Part shown: positions 45,446-50,457 of the stretch, one piece after another | Layout: each line of letters begins with the position of its first letter | Position numbering within the stretch: position 1 is the stretch's first letter | Source of the DNA: Shewanella cutis | GTDB lineage: Bacteria > Pseudomonadota > Gammaproteobacteria > Enterobacterales > Shewanellaceae | Direction of reading: 5' to 3' | Assembly (NCBI RefSeq): GCF_022410515.1 | Contig: NZ_JACSDI010000026.1 | Coordinates: 1 to 50,457 of the forward strand | Length of the DNA: 50,457 bases | Translations under genes and position numbers: made by a program | The notes under the pieces: generated by a model | What the model was told of the DNA's origin: nothing | Database searches by the model: none | What the model saw: the letters and a program-made list of their open reading frames with translations, nothing else

Positions 45446-48400
45446 ATGCTAAACAAATTGCTTATAGGAATATTAACAGTTGTCACCTGCACAGCTGGCT
45501 TGACGTTTGCTGATGATACAGAACTCTATTTGGTTGATTCAACTGTTCGAACAGGCAAACGTCCACAGGTGTTATTTATTTTCGATAATTCTGGCAGTAT
45601 GTCTACTGTGGAAGAGAATGCGGTGACATCTTATTGTTCAGAGGCTGATAGGAGTGCAGGAATTTGTAGTTATCCTGATGGATTTGGAACTTTTTTGGAG
45701 GGTTACTCTGGTTATATTAACGATAAGGGAACCTACTGGAATGCGGGGGGGATTGATAATACCAGTAATATGCCTACTCCAGATAAACCTAATGATGGGC
45801 GGCGATTCTATAAAGATAATAATAACTGTAATACAGCTGCAAAGGCTTTAGCTTCTAAGGGACGTTATACTGGTTATTTAAGAGAGTTTAGTAGCAGCAG
45901 AAACACATGGAATAATCTAGCTGATAATAATGGTTTCAATCAGAATGATATTGTGGATTGCTATGAAGATATTTTAAATGCCGACCCTGTTAATCCGGGT
46001 AAATTGAAAGGTAACTCTTTTGCAAATGGTTATCCCATAAACAATAAATCGATGTATACAACTAGTGCTACTGAAGCCGATCGCTTAAATAGTTTGAAAA
46101 ATACTCAGTTTGGCTCTGGGCAACCAGTGACTCTTTACACGGCTCATTATCTGGTTTGGCATAAATGGGTTACGACAACCAAAGAAGGGCAAGAGAGTGG
46201 CGGTGTTGGAACTCGTTTAGATGTTGCAAAAAAAGCATTAATATCCGCTTTAGACTCACTTGCAGTACCAATCGATGCTAGTCTAGCTGTATTTAATCTC
46301 AATTTCCCTGATGAGTCTAATGCTGATGGCGGCCGAGTAGTTTATGACTTGGCGGAAATGAATTCTGTGAATAAAACAAGTTTAACCAATTTAATCAAAG
46401 GTATGCCAGCCCAAACGAATACACCATTATGTGAAACTCTTTATGAGGCTTACATGTACTTTAGTGGTGGTCCTGTGACTTTTGGAAACAAAGATACTGA
46501 CTATAAATCTTTAAATTATAAAAAAAATACACCGCCAAGTATTTTGATGGCGGGAAGTTATACAACACCTTTTAAAAAATGTCCTGATACAGCTTATGTT
46601 ATTTATATTACCGACGGGGCGCCAACAGTTGATAAGTCAGCTGATTTGTTAATTAAAAATTTAACAGCAACAGCTAAAAATAAAGATGCTGATTATAATA
46701 TATTTAACTTTAAAAACCCCCAGAATCAAAATGATACTAGTTATATGCCAGCTCTAGCTGCCTATATGTACAATAATGATGTCGTTATTGGGAATAAAGA
46801 TTCAATGGGAGTTGATAACAAGCAAAATATTCGTATTTTTACTATTGGTTTTTCTGACGGTGCAGATGCCGCCGCAGATTTATTAGAGGAAACCGCTTTT
46901 AGAGGAGGAAATCCGCGTAATAGTGATGGTGTATCTAAAGGATACTATGTCGCAAAAAATGGTCTTGACTTAGTAACGGCTCTGGACGATGCATTAAAAT
47001 CGATTTTAACAATTGACTCAACGTTTACATCTCCGAGTATTGCCAGTAATAATTTTGATAAAACTCAAACCTATAATGCCGCATACTATGCTATGTTTCT
47101 TCCTGGAAATGGTCCGCGTTGGAGTGGTAACCTTAAAAAACTTAAGGTGAACTCTGCTGGCGAGATTGTCGGTCCTAGTGGTAGCGCTAATGCCATTGAT
47201 ACAAATGGTAATATTTCGATTGACACTTGTACGTATTGGAATGCTTGCTCTGGTGCAAACGATGGTAATAAAGTGCTCTCTGGTGGTGTATTACCAACAT
47301 TAAGAAGCCAACTTAAAAATCGCAAGATTTATACTAATAGTGATAACAATCTAGTTAATTTAGCAACGTCTTCTTTTGTTTCTAGTTATTCTCAGACTGA
47401 TTTAGATTGGTTGTATGGTGTTGATGTCGATGATGATGATAATGATGATAGCACTTCAGATCCTAGGGAAGATCTGATGGGCGATCCTCTGCACTCTAAG
47501 CCTTTAGCTATTAATTTTGGCACCGCTAACGCTTTGGATGTGAGAATTATCCTGGGCACAAACCAAGGTTTAGTGCATATGTTCAAGGACTCCGATGCGG
47601 GAAGTGACGATTATTCAGTTGGTTCTGTTTCTGAATCTTGGGCTTTTATGCCTAATGAACTTTGGAGTAATGTTCCAAAATTGCGAGAAAACCCTGCAAC
47701 AGGTGTGCACTCTGTTTATGGTATGGATTTATCTCCTGTCGCCTATACGAAAACTAAAGCAGATGGGGAGATTGAAGTCGCATGGGTGTTTTTAGGTATG
47801 CGAAGTGGTGGTTCTTCTTATTATGCTTTGGATGTAACTAAGCCTGATTCACCATCCTTAAAATGGGTGATTAATTCCGATTCGAGCAACTTTGAGGATT
47901 TAGGACAAACTTGGTCGGAGCCCGTAGTCACATCTTTGAAAGGCATAGCCGATCCCGTACTAATTTTGGGTGGTGGTATGGCATCATCTCAAGGTACTGG
48001 CAAATCGGTATATATAGTTAATGCTAAAACTGGAAATTTTATTACAAAATTTACTGATGTAGACATGGGAAGTATAGCTAGTAAAGTCGCCGTATTAGAT
48101 AGTGATAATGATGGATATACCGACCGAATTTATGCAAGTGATATAGTGGGTAATGTATGGCGTATGGATTTAGCAGGAACAGATACTGCCCAGTGGACAT
48201 TGTTTAAATTCGCTTCAATTGCTGGGGCTTCACCTGATAATCGAATGTTTTTTACTGGTCCTGTAGTCGCCCAAACCGAATTTAATAATGTACATTCTGA
48301 TGGTAACGTTCTGAGCTATCAGAAGATTCCCTATGACGCTGTGACTATTGGCTCGGGCAATCGTGATAACCCACTAGGTCTCAGTATTAAAGATAAATTT

Positions 48401-48931
48401 TATGTATTCCAAGACCGTAACGTTGTTACGCAAAATTTTACTACAAAGCCCGCAACATTGACTTCTACGGATTTGTATGATGTCACAAGTTCAGCACCTA
48501 GTAGTAAAGATGGTGATATTGCATTTGGAAAGATGAAAGGCTGGCAGTACAGTTTTACCGCTATTGGAGAAAAGAGTTTATCAGCCTCACTAATTTTTAA
48601 TGGTAAAGTCTATTTTACCTCTTTTGTACCGCCAACTAATCAATCAGTTGATTTGGATTCTGGCGTGTGTGGTTTTTCTGGACAAGGTCGGTTGTACGTG
48701 TTCGATTTACATAAGGGGACTCGTTCTTATAGCCAAGTTTATTACGAGGTGGGTGAGCGGGTACCAGATACCCCACAAATAGTTATTCCTAAGCCTGAAG
48801 ATGGTGAAAAAGCTGAGGCGTATATTATTGGTGTGGGAAAAGGGGAGTGTGATAATGGTAAATGTAAAGGTACCATTGGATTAGGTGGTGGTTTAAATAC
48901 CAATAAAATTTATTACCATATAGATGAATAA
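45446..48931 (+). CDS. pilY1: Type IV pilus tip adhesin PilY1
   Basis: 1161 residues from ATG 45446 (AGGA eight bases upstream; ATG 45437 sits too close to the site). Signal peptide with cleavage after TFA near residue 22. The N-terminal von Willebrand A domain has a MIDAS site (DNSGSM at 47-52) and a late TDG (in YITDGAP). An Asp-rich stretch (VDVDDDDNDD, about residue 660) precedes the PilY1 beta-propeller (about 680-1100), which has an EF-hand-like calcium loop D885-x-D887-x-D889-G-x-x-D893. PilY1 caps the pilus and acts in adhesion, retraction control and surface sensing. In the pilV-pilE operon; 9 bases to pilE. Confidence 0.93.
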   Translation: MLNKLLIGILTVVTCTAGLTFADDTELYLVDSTVRTGKRPQVLFIFDNSGSMSTVEENAVTSYCSEADRSAGICSYPDGFGTFLEGYSGYINDKGTYWNAGGIDNTSNMPTPDKPNDGRRFYKDNNNCNTAAKALASKGRYTGYLREFSSSRNTWNNLADNNGFNQNDIVDCYEDILNADPVNPGKLKGNSFANGYPINNKSMYTTSATEADRLNSLKNTQFGSGQPVTLYTAHYLVWHKWVTTTKEGQESGGVGTRLDVAKKALISALDSLAVPIDASLAVFNLNFPDESNADGGRVVYDLAEMNSVNKTSLTNLIKGMPAQTNTPLCETLYEAYMYFSGGPVTFGNKDTDYKSLNYKKNTPPSILMAGSYTTPFKKCPDTAYVIYITDGAPTVDKSADLLIKNLTATAKNKDADYNIFNFKNPQNQNDTSYMPALAAYMYNNDVVIGNKDSMGVDNKQNIRIFTIGFSDGADAAADLLEETAFRGGNPRNSDGVSKGYYVAKNGLDLVTALDDALKSILTIDSTFTSPSIASNNFDKTQTYNAAYYAMFLPGNGPRWSGNLKKLKVNSAGEIVGPSGSANAIDTNGNISIDTCTYWNACSGANDGNKVLSGGVLPTLRSQLKNRKIYTNSDNNLVNLATSSFVSSYSQTDLDWLYGVDVDDDDNDDSTSDPREDLMGDPLHSKPLAINFGTANALDVRIILGTNQGLVHMFKDSDAGSDDYSVGSVSESWAFMPNELWSNVPKLRENPATGVHSVYGMDLSPVAYTKTKADGEIEVAWVFLGMRSGGSSYYALDVTKPDSPSLKWVINSDSSNFEDLGQTWSEPVVTSLKGIADPVLILGGGMASSQGTGKSVYIVNAKTGNFITKFTDVDMGSIASKVAVLDSDNDGYTDRIYASDIVGNVWRMDLAGTDTAQWTLFKFASIAGASPDNRMFFTGPVVAQTEFNNVHSDGNVLSYQKIPYDAVTIGSGNRDNPLGLSIKDKFYVFQDRNVVTQNFTTKPATLTSTDLYDVTSSAPSSKDGDIAFGKMKGWQYSFTAIGEKSLSASLIFNGKVYFTSFVPPTNQSVDLDSGVCGFSGQGRLYVFDLHKGTRSYSQVYYEVGERVPDTPQIVIPKPEDGEKAEAYIIGVGKGECDNGKCKGTIGLGGGLNTNKIYYHIDE

Positions 48932-48940
48932 GTATTTTAT

Positions 48941-49333
48941 ATGAAGATTAAAGATAAAGGTTTTACCTTAATTGAGGTGATGATAGTTGTTGTCATTATT
49001 GGAATTCTATCGGCAATAGCCTATCCCTCTTATACTCGTTATGTTGCTCAGAGTACGAGGGCTGAGGGATTGTCTGCGTTAATGAAATTAGCCAATCTAC
49101 AAGAGCAGTATTATTTAGATAATCGTAAGTATGCTGCTGATTTGACTAAAATTATAGATGCAGATCCATATATTACTGAAAACGGTAATTACTCAGTGAC
49201 ATCAAGTGGTACTTCATCATTTACTCTAAAAGCGGTCGCAAAAGGGATACAGGCAAGCCGAGATTCTTCTTGTACTCCTTTGACCATCACTGATACAGGG
49301 GCTAAAGGCCCAAGTGCGGAGTGTTGGAAATGA
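48941..49333 (+). CDS. pilE: Type IV pilus minor pilin PilE
   Basis: 130 residues. Leader MKIKDKG, cleavage G7 before F8 (GFTLIEV), Glu at mature position 5, hydrophobic helix, then the LxNLQEQYYLDNRKYA segment of PilE/PilA-type minor pilins. Two cysteines near the C-terminus likely form the D-loop disulfide. Its TGA overlaps the next start as ATGA. Confidence 0.88.
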   Translation: MKIKDKGFTLIEVMIVVVIIGILSAIAYPSYTRYVAQSTRAEGLSALMKLANLQEQYYLDNRKYAADLTKIIDADPYITENGNYSVTSSGTSSFTLKAVAKGIQASRDSSCTPLTITDTGAKGPSAECWK

Positions 49334-49635
49334 AATTAGTCATTCTCTCCACGATTTTGGTTTTGACATCGAGCAATCTTTGGGCAGATACCATTAATTC
49401 ACAGACAGAACAGGATTTTAAATGTTTTATTATGTTTAAAAATAATGCTGAAATTGCTTTTTACCGTTGGAAAACGAGTGAAATGCCATTAAGAATGGCA
49501 AATCTTGTAGGGACTCGTCGTCAGTCGAATGATGGTAAAAAGTCTTACATCAATGCAGTAGAAGAATGTGTTGAGCTTAACGCATTTTTCAGTAGCAGCA
49601 AGGCTCAAGCATTGGATAAGTTAACTCCAAGATAA
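49330..49635 (+). CDS. Small secreted protein coupled to pilE
   Basis: 101 residues from the ATG that overlaps the pilE stop (ATGA); GGAG lies upstream in the end of pilE. Signal peptide with cleavage after LWA near residue 20. Mature part about 80 residues with two cysteines (KCF and EECVE) that could form a disulfide. I do not recognise the family. Its place as last gene of the operon suggests a periplasmic role in pilus assembly or in PilY1/pilin folding (inference). Confidence 0.7.
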   Translation: MKLVILSTILVLTSSNLWADTINSQTEQDFKCFIMFKNNAEIAFYRWKTSEMPLRMANLVGTRRQSNDGKKSYINAVEECVELNAFFSSSKAQALDKLTPR

Positions 49636-49784
49636 ACACGTTTAGTGAATAATTTAAAGCTAAATTAAAACTATATAAAAAAGGTAATACTTTTTAAAAG
49701 TAACTTAAAATTATCAAATCGTTCCATTTCATCAGGAATTTTGACTGATACTGAGGTGATAATATATCTGTGCTTGTCCGTTAT

Positions 49785-50279
49785 TTATGAACAGCTTTGA
49801 TTATCACTTTCCTCTTTAATCAAACCTGATGTGCTAATTTTAATGCTTTTAGAACCGTCACTTTCTCCGCTAGGACAATATATAATTGATGTCTCAGTAG
49901 AAACTAAGCCATCAGGAGTAAAGTTCACGGTTTTATCTGTTGGGCCAGTTAATGAGATAGTGTCTTTAGAGTTAAACCCCTCTATTACCTTAAGGACTTT
50001 TTTGGCGCCATTATTCTCAATATACACACTAAACCCTTTAGTCCAGTCATTACCACAGGGCGTTGCTGCATAGGGGCATACTGTGACAGTAGCACCGTAA
50101 TTCACTGCTTGATTTCGAGCAAAGGCAAAGAGATCATTGATTTTTTGCATTTCATTTGCACTGCGAGTCGCTTCATAGATTGCAGTGAATGATGGGACGC
50201 CAATAGAAAGGAGCAAAGCTGCAATCGCGATGGTAACCATCAGTTCAACTAAAGTAAAACCTTTTGAGATAGTAAACAT
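49785..50279 (-). CDS. fimT: FimT/GspH-type pseudopilin
   Basis: 164 residues, opposite strand to the pil operon. Leader MFTISKG, cleavage G7 before F8 (GFTLVEL), Glu at mature position 5, hydrophobic helix, then a GspH-like beta domain with the characteristic INDLFAFARNQAVNYGATVTVC region and a C-terminal cysteine pair. FimT/FimU proteins join the minor-pilin complex; in some species FimT binds DNA in uptake. No clear terminator is seen in the 149-base AT-rich gap to the pil operon end. Confidence 0.85.
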   Translation of the reverse strand: MFTISKGFTLVELMVTIAIAALLLSIGVPSFTAIYEATRSANEMQKINDLFAFARNQAVNYGATVTVCPYAATPCGNDWTKGFSVYIENNGAKKVLKVIEGFNSKDTISLTGPTDKTVNFTPDGLVSTETSIIYCPSGESDGSKSIKISTSGLIKEESDNQSCS

Positions 50280-50457
50280 TACACAATCCTCGCTTTAATT
50301 CGCTTAAGTATATGCGAGAGAGTCTTTAAGATCAGTAACTATCTAAGTTATTCAATATAACCAATAAGTTGATTGGCATGACTGTTTATAATTGGAGCTG
50401 CCAATAGGCAGGGTTTAAAATGGTTCTTACTTTTTGTTGAGCGATTTATATACAGAA
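50280..50457. other. Right window edge
   Basis: 178 bases upstream of the fimT gene. It should contain its promoter. No clear promoter, RNA or further gene start is recognised before the window ends. Confidence 0.4.

Noticed and set aside
49674..49697. Terminator after the pil operon
   Set aside because: The AAAAAG/CTTTTT pairing has almost no GC and is likely chance in AT-rich sequence.
1..50457. tRNA, rRNA, CRISPR arrays, prophage or full insertion sequences
   Set aside because: Looked for cloverleaf-like sequence in gaps, spaced direct repeats and transposase or integrase motifs; none was seen.

Overview
This looks like chromosomal DNA of a Shewanella species. I base that on the gene set and order (cpdB, dcp, an M16 peptidase, gshA, purEK, tal-pgi, an OmpA-like porin, a phosphoketolase, an HlyU-like regulator, rpsT/murJ/ribF/ileS/lspA/fkpB/ispH and a pilVWXY1E minor-pilin operon), on the many predicted lipoproteins and on a moderate GC content. 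This is recognition from memory; no database search was run. There is no rRNA, tRNA, CRISPR array, prophage or full insertion sequence that I can see. One probable non-autonomous transposable element (MITE) is present.

Layout. 1-8000: a lipoprotein 2',3'-cyclic nucleotide phosphodiesterase (minus), a 682-base gap with nested inverted repeats, the lipoprotein peptidase Dcp, a 2OG-Fe(II) oxygenase, a dicarboxylate/amino-acid symporter and a YqaA-type membrane protein. 8000-14300: a two-domain M16 zinc peptidase lipoprotein, gshA behind a hairpin-rich leader, an unknown lipoprotein, the MITE and a lysozyme-fold lipoprotein. 14300-19400 (minus): a GAF-GGDEF protein, purEK and a SulP transporter with STAS domain. 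19500-23600 (plus): a von Willebrand A lipoprotein, an ECF sigma factor and its likely membrane partner, then a hemerythrin-like protein. 23660-30650 (minus): a DUF3545-like small protein, tal-pgi, the OmpA-like porin and the phosphoketolase. 31000-35400: an AGCS amino-acid symporter with a possible mini-ORF in its leader, yaaA, an M28 aminopeptidase and an HlyU-like redox regulator. 35400-43240: rpsT (minus) divergent from murJ, then the ribF-ileS-lspA-fkpB-ispH cluster. 43400-50280: pilV-pilW-pilX-pilY1-pilE plus a small secreted protein, faced by an inverted FimT/GspH-type pseudopilin gene.

How the genes fit together. Much of the left half makes envelope-located hydrolases (nucleotides, peptides, peptidoglycan) that fit a protein- and nucleotide-scavenging lifestyle, alongside importers for dicarboxylates/amino acids and for alanine or glycine. 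tal, pgi and the phosphoketolase handle sugar phosphates. LspA, in the ileS cluster, would process the at least eight lipoproteins predicted here. The right end builds the tip and minor subunits of type IV pili.

Start codons were re-chosen where a ribosome binding site, signal peptide or family length pointed to one. Four genes (the M16 peptidase, gshA, rpsT, murJ) appear to start with TTG. The least explained parts are the VWA/sigma/membrane-protein module, the structured gap before dcp, the gshA leader and the symporter leader mini-ORF.
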